64,000 nt of DNA from Pseudomonadota bacterium. Its GTDB lineage: Bacteria; Pseudomonadota; Gammaproteobacteria; Burkholderiales; Rhodocyclaceae. The notes below the pieces were generated by a model, which did not search any database, was not told the origin of the DNA, and worked only from the letters and a program-made list of their open reading frames with translations. The stretch spans positions 61,487 through 125,486 of the forward strand of contig JAKOTN010000083.1 of assembly GCA_029776255.1 (NCBI GenBank), read 5' to 3'. Shown here one piece after another: positions 8,968 through 17,296 of this stretch. Both the position numbers and the translations under genes were made by a program. The stretch's first letter is position 1; each line of letters opens with the position of its first letter.

Positions 8968-9333
8968 TCAGCCGAGAACCAACCCGATCGCCTTTGCCGC
9001 CCGACGAACATCGAGAAAGACCAGACCAAGTTTGGCGTTCGCCTTGGCCATCACCGTCAGCACGGCATCCGGCCCCGCCTGCACCATCATCACGTAGCCT
9101 TTTTCGCCCTTGATCAAGACTTGCTCAAGCGTGCCGCGCGCCAATTCGCGGGCCGTACGGTCGCCCAGCGAAAGCATCGCCGCGCTCATCGCGCCGACGC
9201 GATCTTCGTCGAGCGTGTTCGGCAACAAGGCGGCCATCATCAGGCCATCGGACGAAATGATGGCGGAGGCTTCGATGTCGGCGGAGGTTCCGTTGAGATC
9301 GTTGAGAACCGTTTCAAGCATGTTTGAACGCAT
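8968..9333 (-). CDS. Roadblock/LC7 domain protein, copy 1
   Basis: A 121-aa paralogue of 4171-4536 with the same layout: MRSNMLETVLNDLNG, IEASAIISSDGLMMAALLP, GAMSAAMLSLGDRTARELARG, and LGLVFLDVRRAAKAIG. First gene of the seven-gene long module. The conserved MRS start is preferred over the track start at 9453, whose extra 40 residues have no counterpart in the paralogue. Expected to dimerise and act on the GTPase at 5572-6132, by analogy with MglB or Streptomyces CvnB; which GTPase pairs with which Roadblock copy cannot be told from sequence. Confidence 0.92.
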   Translation of the reverse strand: MRSNMLETVLNDLNGTSADIEASAIISSDGLMMAALLPNTLDEDRVGAMSAAMLSLGDRTARELARGTLEQVLIKGEKGYVMMVQAGPDAVLTVMAKANAKLGLVFLDVRRAAKAIGLVLG

Positions 9334-9699
9334 GTGATTGACCTTGTGTAAGTTTGAAGAGCAAATCGGACGTTTCCGGCGGGCAAACGTTCCTGGACTC
9401 GTTGATTCACGGCCATTGGACTCGGTCGAACTTCCGTGATTTTCGAGTGACAAATTCTAGCAAGTCGCAAAAACGAGAAGGCGTGAACTAATTAACGTCC
9501 AATTAACCTTAAAAATCCAGCAAATAAGACAAATTTAGCATTACTCCGTCCACTCCCCCGTGCCGCCTCGAAAAACAATCGTGAGCCACTAGTCAGCAAA
9601 CGACCGGCAAGCGACCTTGGTGGAAATAGAACGCCGACCATCCAGAAAACGCGCTTTCAGTAATCACGTGCCCCCGGTTCCGTGCGCGGCAAAACAGAC
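9334..9699. other. AT-rich intergenic region upstream of the long signalling operon
   Basis: About 366 bases between the Roadblock start and the end of the YidB-like gene. It is clearly richer in A and T than its surroundings (for example AATTAACCTTAAAAATCC). I see no ORF with support; it is the natural place for the operon promoter. Confidence 0.6.
9454..9462 (-). promoter_or_regulatory. Candidate extended -10 element for the long Roadblock operon
   Basis: On the minus strand the sequence reads TGCTAGAAT, an extended -10 (TGn plus TAGAAT) about 120 bases before the Roadblock start. The -35 position is poor, as is common with extended -10 promoters. Assigned from pattern alone. Confidence 0.35.
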
Positions 9700-10332
9700 T
9701 CAACCGCCGAACCGCCGTGCCAAGGCCGAGACGCTCGCTGCGAGTTGGTCGAGGTCCGGAGCGCTACCGTCGGGAGTCAGATGATTGACGACATCCGGCA
9801 ACAGCTGCGACAAACCTTGTGCGGCGTCTTCTTCGCTGACACCGACCTGCTGCGCTATGCGCGACAACGCGTCGCTACCGAATACTTGACCGATGGCATC
9901 CGGCGAAATCGGTAGATTTTCGCCCTGGCCAACCCAAGAGTTGACCTGGTCGCCATAACCGGCGCGCTGAAACTGCTCGAGCAAGCCGCCAAGCCCCCCC
10001 GATCCGCCAGCCTCGCCCGTTCCGTGAGCGCCGCCGCCGAGAACGCTGCCAAGCACCGATCCCAATGCGCCCGCGCCACCACTAGCACCGCCGCCGAGAA
10101 GGCCACCAAGAACGTCGCCTATTCCGCCGCCGCCTTGCTGACCAGCCAACAGGCCACCAAGCACACCACCGAGTCCACCACTTTCTCCGCCGTTTCGGTT
10201 GTTCATGATCATGCCAAGCACCACGGGCAACAGCGTTGCCAGAAGATTGGAATCGCCTGCCGCCGGACGCGCCTGTTCCGTGCCCGTCATGCCGCCCAAA
10301 ATGCCACCCAGTACGCCATCCAACAGTCCCAT
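9700..10332 (-). CDS. YidB-like (DUF937) glycine-rich protein
   Basis: A 210-aa protein of the YidB/DUF937 family. It begins MGLLDGVLGGILGGM, carries a long glycine-rich low-complexity middle (about residues 50-115, repeats of GGVLGG and GGLLGG), and ends in the folded DUF937 part (QFQRAGYGDQVNSWVGQGEN, then ALSRIAQQVGVSEEDAAQGLSQLLP). The ATG at 10332 has GGAGG 6 bases upstream, so the track start at 10443 is too long. The family has no established biochemical role. It is transcribed alone by position. Confidence 0.85.
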   Translation of the reverse strand: MGLLDGVLGGILGGMTGTEQARPAAGDSNLLATLLPVVLGMIMNNRNGGESGGLGGVLGGLLAGQQGGGGIGDVLGGLLGGGASGGAGALGSVLGSVLGGGAHGTGEAGGSGGLGGLLEQFQRAGYGDQVNSWVGQGENLPISPDAIGQVFGSDALSRIAQQVGVSEEDAAQGLSQLLPDVVNHLTPDGSAPDLDQLAASVSALARRFGG

Positions 10333-10554
10333 TTTATACCTCCATGATTTAACTTCATCAAAAACATCGTCGGCACGCGCCAAAGCCGCGGTCCGAAATC
10401 GATTTTCCACCCTTGATCGACAAACGTCTTTTTGCCTCGTCAATCGCCATGGGCTCGGTCGCCATACTGCGCACAGTAGGAACGGAAATCAATCGAAACG
10501 CCCCCCTCGGCCAGCAATGACGGCAACACGCGGTATCTGCCAGACCGTCAGTCC

Positions 10555-11682
10555 TTACACACCCGGCTGCAAGGTCACCGTCACGTCGATTTGACGACCG
10601 TCGCGCAAAATCTTCAGCGTGACCGTTTCGCCAACGCGGCGGTCGTCGAGCCGCGCGAGCAACTTGCCCACGGAGTCCACCGTCTTGCCATCGACGGCGA
10701 TGATCACGTCACCAACGGCCACGCCGCCATCGGGCAACAACTTGGCGCCCAACAAACCGGCGGCTTCGGCAGCCGAACCGGGCGCCACGCGCAAGACGAC
10801 CACCCCGTCGACACCGAGTGCCCGCTTCAGCCGGTTGTTCAGACCCTCGTCGAAGGCGGCCCCCAGCGCCGGACGGACATACTTGCCGCCGGCGATCAAT
10901 TGCGGAACGACGCGATTGACGGTGTCCACCGGTACCGCGAAACCGATGCCGGCGCTCGCGCCACTCGGGCTGTAAATGGCGGTATTGATTCCGATCAGCC
11001 GGCCGGCCGAGTCGAGCAGCGGCCCGCCGGAGTTGCCGGGGTTGATCGCGGCGTCGGTCTGGATCAGATGCTCGATGGTGTTGCCGCTTTCACCGCCCAA
11101 CGAACGGTCCAGCGCCGATACGATGCCCGTGGTCAACGTCCAGTCCAGGCCAAAGGGATTGCCGATGGCGAATACCTTCTGACCCACCTTGAGATCGGCG
11201 CTACTGCCCAGCGGTACCGGCGGCGGACGTTTGAAGCCGACACCGATACGCAGCACGGCGATATCGTGCGCTGGCGAGGCGCCGACCAACGCCGCGCGAT
11301 AGCTACGGCCGTCCGCGAGTTTTACCGACGCCTCGCTGGCATTTTGAATGACATGAAAATTGGTGATCACGTGTCCAGCGTCGTCCCAGATGAAGCCAGA
11401 CCCAGTGCCGCGCGGAACGGTAAACACATCGCGCGTCCAGAAATCGCGCACCTGCGCCTTGGTGGTGATGAACACCACCGAATCGCGACTATTTTCGAAC
11501 AAGGCGATGGTCGCCTTTTCATCGTCCGCGAAATCCCCGCGCGCAGCCACGGTGCGCGGCACGGCCTCGCGAGGCAACAGCCAGTCTTCCAGCACCGGCA
11601 TGACCCGCCAGACGGCGATCAACATGGTGGCCGCCAGCGTCATCCAGAGCAGGCGGACGAGAAAACGATCGTTGTTACCCAT
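10555..11682 (-). CDS. HtrA/DegS-type periplasmic serine protease
   Basis: A 375-aa S1C protease anchored by one N-terminal membrane helix (residues about 10-27, LLWMTLAATMLIAVW). The triad is visible: His in ITNFHVIQN, Asp in AHDIAVLRI, Ser in NPGNSGGPLLD. One PDZ domain (about 275-370, with GDVIIAVDGKTVDS) follows, as in DegS rather than the two-PDZ DegP. It is therefore likely an envelope stress protease or regulator. AAGGAAA precedes the ATG, and cbpA ends 17 bases upstream, so the two are probably one transcript from the sigma-32-like promoter ahead of cbpA. Confidence 0.92.
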   Translation of the reverse strand: MGNNDRFLVRLLWMTLAATMLIAVWRVMPVLEDWLLPREAVPRTVAARGDFADDEKATIALFENSRDSVVFITTKAQVRDFWTRDVFTVPRGTGSGFIWDDAGHVITNFHVIQNASEASVKLADGRSYRAALVGASPAHDIAVLRIGVGFKRPPPVPLGSSADLKVGQKVFAIGNPFGLDWTLTTGIVSALDRSLGGESGNTIEHLIQTDAAINPGNSGGPLLDSAGRLIGINTAIYSPSGASAGIGFAVPVDTVNRVVPQLIAGGKYVRPALGAAFDEGLNNRLKRALGVDGVVVLRVAPGSAAEAAGLLGAKLLPDGGVAVGDVIIAVDGKTVDSVGKLLARLDDRRVGETVTLKILRDGRQIDVTVTLQPGV

Positions 11683-11699
11683 GCGCTTTCCTTTTGCGT

Positions 11700-12665
11700 T
11701 TAGTCGTTTCGCCGTTGCGGCGCCATCGCCCGCGGATCGAAATACAGTTCCCTGGCCATTGTTTCGTACAGGGTCCGCGCTTTTTCGGAATCTGCCGGCG
11801 GCAACACCACGTAAACGTCGAGCAGCAGATCTCCAGGCGCCTGGCCGGGAAACCCCTTGCCGCGCACCCGTAACTGCCGGCCGCTCTGCGTGCCAGCGGG
11901 TATGCGCACCTTGACGCCACCGTGTGGCAAATCAACCGCCACCACCGCGCCCAGGGCGGCCTCCCACGGCGCCACCGGCAAGCCGAGATGCAAATCGCGC
12001 CCCTGGGCGCGGAAACGCGGATGTGGCCGGAATGCGACTTCCAGCAACAAATCGCCGGCTGGTGCGCCGCAGTGCCCGGGCGCTCCCTGCCCGGCGAGAC
12101 GAATCACCTGTCCAGCATGAACACCCCGAGGAATTTTCACGTTCAAGGTCCGATTTTCGACCGTCACCCGGCCTTGCGCGTCGCTTCTCGGCACGCGCAA
12201 GGCGATCTGCCGGGTGGCCCCGGTAAACGTGTCTTCGATATCGAGCAGCACCTTGGCTTGATGATCCTCGCCGCGCGCCGCTAACGGCCCACGCGCTGAA
12301 AAACCGAAACTTCGTCCGGCCTCCCGGCGACCGAAAAGCTCCGCGAAGAAATCCGAGAAGTCGCCAGCCGCGGCATTTCCGAAGCCGTGCCTCGAAAACT
12401 CGAAGCCGGCGTCCCAGTCGGGCGGCGGCCGGAAATCCTGTCCGGCCCGGTAGCCCTTGCCGAGTTGATCGTAAGCGGCCCGTTTCTCGCTATCCTCGAG
12501 AACGGCGTAAGCCTCGTTGATCTCCTGCATGCGCGCTGCCGCGTCCGCCTCCCGGGACACATCCGGATGATAGCGGCGCGCCTGCTTGCGAAACGCCTTC
12601 TTGATCTCCTCCGCCGTGGCGTCGCGTGACACCCCCAGAATCTGGTAATAATCCTTGAATTCCAT
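11700..12665 (-). CDS. cbpA: CbpA-type DnaJ co-chaperone
   Basis: A 321-aa J-protein: N-terminal J domain (residues 1-70, with the HPD motif in RRYHPDVSRE), a Gly/Phe-rich linker, and the two C-terminal beta domains (KIPRGVHAGQVIRLAGQG, then VRIPAGTQSGRQLRVRGKG). There is no cysteine zinc-finger, which separates CbpA from DnaJ. It stimulates DnaK ATPase. The ATG at 12665 (MEFKDYYQILGV) has GAGGT upstream and matches the family start; the longer track start is rejected. Divergent from the Hsp20 genes and upstream of the HtrA-type protease. Confidence 0.93.
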   Translation of the reverse strand: MEFKDYYQILGVSRDATAEEIKKAFRKQARRYHPDVSREADAAARMQEINEAYAVLEDSEKRAAYDQLGKGYRAGQDFRPPPDWDAGFEFSRHGFGNAAAGDFSDFFAELFGRREAGRSFGFSARGPLAARGEDHQAKVLLDIEDTFTGATRQIALRVPRSDAQGRVTVENRTLNVKIPRGVHAGQVIRLAGQGAPGHCGAPAGDLLLEVAFRPHPRFRAQGRDLHLGLPVAPWEAALGAVVAVDLPHGGVKVRIPAGTQSGRQLRVRGKGFPGQAPGDLLLDVYVVLPPADSEKARTLYETMARELYFDPRAMAPQRRND

Positions 12666-12703
12666 CACCAACCTCATCGCGCAATAGCTGTCGACCAGCA
12701 TGT

Positions 12704-12766
12704 GACTATGGGCGCCACGGAGCCGGCTTTCAAGATATTGAAAGTGGCGCGAGAGACCCAAGATTC
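12704..12766. promoter_or_regulatory. Divergent sigma-32-like promoters sharing a palindrome
   Basis: The perfect inverted repeat CTTTCAAGATATTGAAAG (12727-12744) supplies a heat-shock -35 element in each direction. Plus strand: TTGAA, 14 bases, CCCAAGATT, reading toward hsp20. Minus strand: CTTGAA, 15 bases, GCCCATAGT, reading toward cbpA. Both fit the sigma-32 consensus CTTGAA-N13-15-CCCCATNT reasonably well. The genes on both sides are heat-shock genes, which agrees. Confidence 0.65.
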
Positions 12767-12817
12767 GAGTTGCGCGTCAAACACGACGCCCTTCGTCCAT
12801 TCTAAGGAGACCCGATC

Positions 12818-13252
12818 ATGATGTATCGTTCCCTATTTCCCCGCGACTGGCTCGCGGAACTCGATCGCTTGCAACGCGACGTCCAGAATTCGTTCCAGTT
12901 CTCACCCAGCATCCGCGGCATCGCACGCGGCGGCTTCCCGGCGATGAACGTCGGCGGCACGCCGCAGTCGGTCGAAATCTTCGCTTTCGCGCCTGGAATC
13001 GATCCCGCCACTCTCGATGTGCAGATCGAGAAGGGCGTGCTCACCGTCGCTGGCGAACGCCAGCGCCAGCACGCCGGCCCGGAAGCGACGCTGCATATCG
13101 ACGAGCGCTTCGAGGGCCGCTTTCGCCGGGTCGTGACCCTGCCCGACGACATCGACCCGAACGCCGTTGACGCGAAATACCGCGATGGTGTGCTGCGCAT
13201 CAGCATCGGTCGCAAACAATCCGCGCAGCCTCGGCGCATTACCGTTCAATAA
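12818..13252 (+). CDS. Hsp20/alpha-crystallin small heat-shock protein 1
   Basis: A 144-aa small heat-shock protein. The alpha-crystallin domain spans about residues 45-140, with APGIDPATLDVQIEKGVLTVAGER, the central FEGRFRRVVTLPDDID and the closing YRDGVLRISIGRK. The N-terminal region (FPRDWLAELDRLQRDV) is the usual variable arm. It acts as an ATP-independent holdase. TAAGGAG lies about 10 bases before ATGATG, so either methionine could start. It heads a two-gene unit under the sigma-32-like promoter. Confidence 0.93.
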   Translation: MMYRSLFPRDWLAELDRLQRDVQNSFQFSPSIRGIARGGFPAMNVGGTPQSVEIFAFAPGIDPATLDVQIEKGVLTVAGERQRQHAGPEATLHIDERFEGRFRRVVTLPDDIDPNAVDAKYRDGVLRISIGRKQSAQPRRITVQ

Positions 13253-13264
13253 GGAGAAGCGATC

Positions 13265-13639
13265 ATGTCCGACAACACCGCTGCCAGAAAACCGACCGCC
13301 AACGATGAAACGGCCTTGCTGCCGCCGGTCGATGTCATCGAGGATGCCTCGGGAATCACCCTTTACGCCGATTTGCCCGGCGTGCCCAAGGACAAGCTCC
13401 ATCTTCATGTCGAAGCCGACACCCTGACCATCGAAGGCGATATCGATCTGGAAATGCCGGAGGGAACGGTCGCCAGCCACGTCGAAGTCAGCCTGCCGCG
13501 TTATCGCCGGGTCTTTACCTTGTCCAAGGAACTGGATTCGAGCAAGGTCAGCGCCGAATTCAGTCAGGGCGTGTTGAAACTCGGCATTCCCAAGGCCGAA
13601 CATGCCCAACCGCGCAAGGTTGAAGTCAAGGTGCTGTAA
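13265..13639 (+). CDS. Hsp20/alpha-crystallin small heat-shock protein 2
   Basis: A 124-aa second Hsp20, 12 bases after the first and with AAGGAG ahead of its ATG. The alpha-crystallin domain (about 20-120) shows ITLYADLPGVPKDKLHLHVE, LPRYRRVFTLSKELDSSKV and FSQGVLKLGIPK. Tandem class-A/class-B-type Hsp20 pairs often form mixed oligomers; whether these do is not known. Confidence 0.93.
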   Translation: MSDNTAARKPTANDETALLPPVDVIEDASGITLYADLPGVPKDKLHLHVEADTLTIEGDIDLEMPEGTVASHVEVSLPRYRRVFTLSKELDSSKVSAEFSQGVLKLGIPKAEHAQPRKVEVKVL

Positions 13640-13654
13640 ACCTTTGACGCACAC

Positions 13655-13693
13655 CCGCCCGACACGGGGCCGCCAGAGCCGCGTGCCGGGCGG
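13655..13693 (+). terminator. Candidate hairpin after the Hsp20 pair
   Basis: CCGCCCGACACG pairs with CGTGCCGGGCGG 15 bases on, with one weak pair. No T-run follows, so it may be only an mRNA-stabilising stem and not a true intrinsic terminator. Confidence 0.4.
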
Positions 13694-13842
13694 AAGTCGA
13701 AACGAGGGCCATCCTTTCGGCGACGATCGCGTCATCCTCCTGGACTTTCTGCACGCTGGCGTTCCACGTTCTATAGTGTGTCAACCCTTTGCCTTGTCAC
13801 GATGGTGCTTGCGGACCGGAGGCGCCCTCCGTTTCAACGACG

Positions 13843-14727
13843 ATGACCGATAGCAGTAACACCTACATTCCCGTGCGCCGGCGCGATCTCGAAGTCGGCA
13901 AACCCATCGCCTGGGACGTGTACGACCTTCAACACAATCTGCTGTTGAAGCAAGGCTTCGTGGCGACCACGCAAGTCGAACTCGACGTGCTGATCCGGCG
14001 CGGTCTGGTCCGGGTTTTCGACCCGCGCGGAATTGGCGAATCGAAAATCGCCGCCCAGCAAAGCTCACCGGAAAAAGAAGTTCCGCTCGACGAAATCAAG
14101 CTGGCGATCGGCGATCCGTTTCAGATTCAAACCCAGACCGACCAGTCGGACGACCGCTACTACGTCAGTCTGGTCGGTTACAGCAAGAACAGGAGCGTTC
14201 TGGTCACGATTCCCGAAATCGAGGGCCGGTTGTGCAGCGTCCGCGAAGGGCAATCCTTCGTTGTGCGCTTTTTCGCCGGCCGCAACGCCTACGCGTTCAC
14301 CTCGACGCTGCTGAAAGCCTCGAACGTACCGTTCCCGCACATGCACCTCAGCTACCCGCGACAAGTCCGCGGTCTGGTCGTCCGCGATGGCGAGCGCGTG
14401 GCGGTGAAAATCGTCTGCGCCATTGCCATGCGCGAGGAAACACAGACCGCTACCGCCGCCGGCCAGCTGACCAACCTCAGCGTCGGTGGCGCGTTACTGA
14501 CATCGAACCGGAAACTGGGCAATGCAGGCGACCTCGTGGCCGTCAAGTTTCGTCTGCAAATCAGGGACATCGAAGTCTTGATGGCGATAGATGCCACTAT
14601 TCGCTCGATCGCCCGCAAGGAAAACAACGAATTTCAGTACGGCGTGCAGTTCGCGGGACTGCCCAACGATATCGCCATCGCGCTGACCGCCTTCGTCTAT
14701 CAGAAATTGGCCGAGTCGGCCCGCTGA
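13843..14727 (+). CDS. PilZ-domain c-di-GMP receptor, YcgR-like
   Basis: A 294-aa protein with an N-terminal domain (about 5-65, PVRRRDLEVGKPIAWDVYD), a YcgR-type beta domain (about 85-185) and a C-terminal PilZ domain (about 180-290). The c-di-GMP motif is present: RQVRG (RxxxR) followed by NLSVGGA (D/NxSxxG). YcgR proteins act as flagellar brakes when bound to c-di-GMP; the target here is not known. I chose the ATG at 13843 (MTDSSNTYIPV); the track start at 13789 adds an unlikely N-terminus. No strong ribosome site is seen at either. Confidence 0.88.
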   Translation: MTDSSNTYIPVRRRDLEVGKPIAWDVYDLQHNLLLKQGFVATTQVELDVLIRRGLVRVFDPRGIGESKIAAQQSSPEKEVPLDEIKLAIGDPFQIQTQTDQSDDRYYVSLVGYSKNRSVLVTIPEIEGRLCSVREGQSFVVRFFAGRNAYAFTSTLLKASNVPFPHMHLSYPRQVRGLVVRDGERVAVKIVCAIAMREETQTATAAGQLTNLSVGGALLTSNRKLGNAGDLVAVKFRLQIRDIEVLMAIDATIRSIARKENNEFQYGVQFAGLPNDIAIALTAFVYQKLAESAR

Positions 14728-14769
14728 GCGCCACCATCCCACCCGCCATGCCGGCTCGCGCACGTCGAA

Positions 14770-15204
14770 TCAGCACATCGACCCCGCCGGACAAGGAGGT
14801 GCCGGCGCCATTGGTCGCCCATCCCTGGCCCAGGCGACGATACCGCTGCCGACGTTATACACCGTCCGATAACCCGCCCGCGCCGATAGCAGTTGGCTGA
14901 CGACCCGCGTCCGGTTGCCGGAGCGACACAGCAGAATCACCGCCTGCTCGGGTTTGGCCACCCCTTGCACCTTCCGCAACCAGGCGGCGGGATCGCTACG
15001 ACCGTTCTCGTCAAAAAAAGTAAACAAGTGGCTGCCGGGAACGATTCCGGTTTCCCGCCACTCGGTCCCGGTGCGAATATCGACTACCGGCACACCGGCA
15101 GCAAGCAGACGCGCCAGCTGCTCGTTGTCGATATCGACCACCGACGCGCGGACCGGCAAGGCCGCCAGCATAAAAAGTGCCGGAAATACCCATTTTCTAA
15201 ACAT
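14770..15204 (-). CDS. Periplasmic rhodanese-like protein
   Basis: A 144-aa single-domain rhodanese with an N-terminal signal peptide (MFRKWVFPALFMLAALPVRA). The active-site loop is CRSGNRT with the catalytic cysteine present; VVDIRTGTEW and YRTVYNVGSGIVAW are typical. It probably carries sulfur or binds a thiol partner in the periplasm. AAGGAAA lies 7 bases before the ATG at 15204, so the track's longer start is not used. It stands alone between pilZ and the ferredoxin-oxidoreductase operon. Confidence 0.88.
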   Translation of the reverse strand: MFRKWVFPALFMLAALPVRASVVDIDNEQLARLLAAGVPVVDIRTGTEWRETGIVPGSHLFTFFDENGRSDPAAWLRKVQGVAKPEQAVILLCRSGNRTRVVSQLLSARAGYRTVYNVGSGIVAWARDGRPMAPAPPCPAGSMC

Positions 15205-15425
15205 CACGATTTCCTTATGGACGACAAGGGCGATCATACACCCCGTCGTCGCGACAACGAGATGGCAGAGTGCCGCCATGACCCGCGACAGGTGGGGAGC
15301 GCCAACGCCATCGCCATGAAACGGAAACCTTTTCAGCGCCACTTCGGCACGCTAGTATGCAGGTTCTCTTTCCCCGGAAGCTGGCAACAGCGAGCTCCAA
15401 CGCGTCGCGAAGAAAGGATTCCGCC

Positions 15426-17285
15426 TTGAAGCCCACCGATATCGGCGCGCCCGATTATTTCCACAAAGTCGTGGATTGCCAGTGGGCGTGCCCCGCCCAC
15501 ACGCCTGTTCCCGAATACATCCGCTTGATCGCCGCCGGCCGTTACAGCGACGCCTACATGGTCAACTGGGTGGCTAATGTATTTCCAGGCATTCTCGGCC
15601 GGACCTGCGACCGCCCCTGTGAACCCGCTTGCCGACGCAGCCGTGTCGAGGACGAGTCGCCAGACGGGCACGATCGCAAGGAGCCGGTGGCAATCTGCCG
15701 CCTCAAGCGCGTCGCCGCCGACTACAAGCAGGACATTCGCGGCCTCCTGCCGCCGGTGCCCGCCGGGAAAAACGGCCGTCGCGTCGCCTGCGTCGGCGCC
15801 GGACCGGCCTCGCTGACGGTGGCGCGCGATCTGGCGCCGCTCGGCTACGAGGTGGTGATCCACGATGGCGATGCCCGTGCCGGCGGCATGATGCGCAGCC
15901 AGATTCCGAAATTCCGCCTGCCGGAGTCGATCATCGACGAGGAAACCGGTTATGTGCTCGGCCTCGGCGCGGAGTTTCGCGGTGGTCGGTATGTCGCATC
16001 GTTGAAAGACCTGCTGAGCGACGGTTACGACGCGGTGTTCGTCGGTTCCGGCGCGCCGCGCGGCCAGGATCTCGACATTCCCGGACGCAAGGAGGCCCGC
16101 AAGTACATTCATCTCGGTATCGACTGGCTAGCCAACGTCGCCTTCGGACACGTCACCTCGATCGCCAAGCGGGTGGTTGTTCTCGGCGGCGGAAACACGG
16201 CCATGGATTGTTGCCGCTCCGCTCGCCGGCTCGGCGGTGAGGACGTCAAGGTCATCGTCCGCTCCGGTTTCGAGCAGATGAAAGCCAGTCCGTGGGAAAA
16301 AGAGGACGCGATGCACGAAGGCATCCCCATCCTCAACAACCTCGTCCCCAAGGCTTTCACCCACATCGGTGGCCGTCTGACCGGCGTCACATTCCAGAAA
16401 GTGCGTTCGGAATACGACGAAAAAGGCCGTCGCACGCTGGTCCCGACCGGTGAGCCGGATCCGCATTTCGAGTGCGATGTGGTGCTGATCGCCGTCGGTC
16501 AGGACAACGCTTTCCCATGGATCGAACGCGATATCGGCATCGAGTTCGGTAAATGGGGGTTGCCGGTGTTGAACGAAGCGACCTTGCAGTCCACGCTGCC
16601 CAACGTTTTTTTCGGCGGCGACGCCGCCTTCGGGCCGAAGAACATCATCTGGGCGGTCGCGCACGGCCACGAAGCGGCACTGTCGATCGACCGCCTGCTC
16701 AACGGCGAGGACATCGCCAGCCGGCCGGCTCCGGCAATCGAACTGGTCTCGCAAAAAATGGGAATCCACGCCTGGCGCTACGACAATGCGGTGTCCATCG
16801 ACCGCCGCCTGCGCGTGCCCTTGCGCGATGTCCGCGCGGCGCTGAAAAACATCAAGATCGAGGTCGAGCTGGGTTTCGACCCGCAACTGGCCACCAAGGA
16901 AGCGCAGCGCTGTCTGAACTGCGACGTGCAGACGGTATTCACCGGCGGACTGTGCATCGAATGCGACGCTTGCATGGACATTTGCCCGATGGACTGCATC
17001 AGCTTCACCGCCAACGGCGAGGAAGACGAACTGCGCCCGCGCCTGCGCGCGCCGGCACGCAACCGCGAACAGGCGCTATACGTTTCCGACACCCTGAAAA
17101 CCGGACGGGTAATGATCAAGGACGAAGACGTCTGCCTGCACTGCGGGCTGTGCGCCGAACGCTGCCCGACCGGCGCCTGGGACATGCAGAAATTCCTGCT
17201 CAAAATGACTCACGCCAGCCCGCGCTGCCGTCGCGACGAGTCACCGGGCGCACAGCTGCAACCAAACGCCGCAACCGCCGCCTGA
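15426..17285 (+). CDS. GltD-like FAD/NAD(P)H oxidoreductase with ferredoxin domain (KorC-type subunit)
   Basis: A 619-aa flavoprotein. An N-terminal cysteine-rich domain (CQWACPAHTPVPEY ... CDRPCEPACRR), an FAD site (VACVGAGPASLTVA), an NAD(P)H site (VVVLGGGNTAMDCC), and a C-terminal 2x[4Fe-4S] ferredoxin domain (CIECDACMDICPMDC; CLHCGLCAERCPTG). Directly upstream of fused-alpha/gamma and beta oxoacid:ferredoxin oxidoreductase genes, it likely passes electrons between ferredoxin and NADP+, as described for the 2-oxoglutarate:NADP+ oxidoreductase of Azoarcus. I chose TTG at 15426 because AGAAAGGA precedes it and the product starts at the family's usual place; the track ATG at 15357 adds 23 unrelated residues. 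Confidence 0.85.
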   Translation: MKPTDIGAPDYFHKVVDCQWACPAHTPVPEYIRLIAAGRYSDAYMVNWVANVFPGILGRTCDRPCEPACRRSRVEDESPDGHDRKEPVAICRLKRVAADYKQDIRGLLPPVPAGKNGRRVACVGAGPASLTVARDLAPLGYEVVIHDGDARAGGMMRSQIPKFRLPESIIDEETGYVLGLGAEFRGGRYVASLKDLLSDGYDAVFVGSGAPRGQDLDIPGRKEARKYIHLGIDWLANVAFGHVTSIAKRVVVLGGGNTAMDCCRSARRLGGEDVKVIVRSGFEQMKASPWEKEDAMHEGIPILNNLVPKAFTHIGGRLTGVTFQKVRSEYDEKGRRTLVPTGEPDPHFECDVVLIAVGQDNAFPWIERDIGIEFGKWGLPVLNEATLQSTLPNVFFGGDAAFGPKNIIWAVAHGHEAALSIDRLLNGEDIASRPAPAIELVSQKMGIHAWRYDNAVSIDRRLRVPLRDVRAALKNIKIEVELGFDPQLATKEAQRCLNCDVQTVFTGGLCIECDACMDICPMDCISFTANGEEDELRPRLRAPARNREQALYVSDTLKTGRVMIKDEDVCLHCGLCAERCPTGAWDMQKFLLKMTHASPRCRRDESPGAQLQPNAATAA

Positions 17286-17296
17286 GAGGAGCGACA

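Noticed and set aside
16553-17296. Extra N-terminal part of the 860-aa track ORF ahead of korA
   Set aside because: It overlaps the flavoprotein gene out of frame; korA has its own GAGAGGAG site and family start at 17297.
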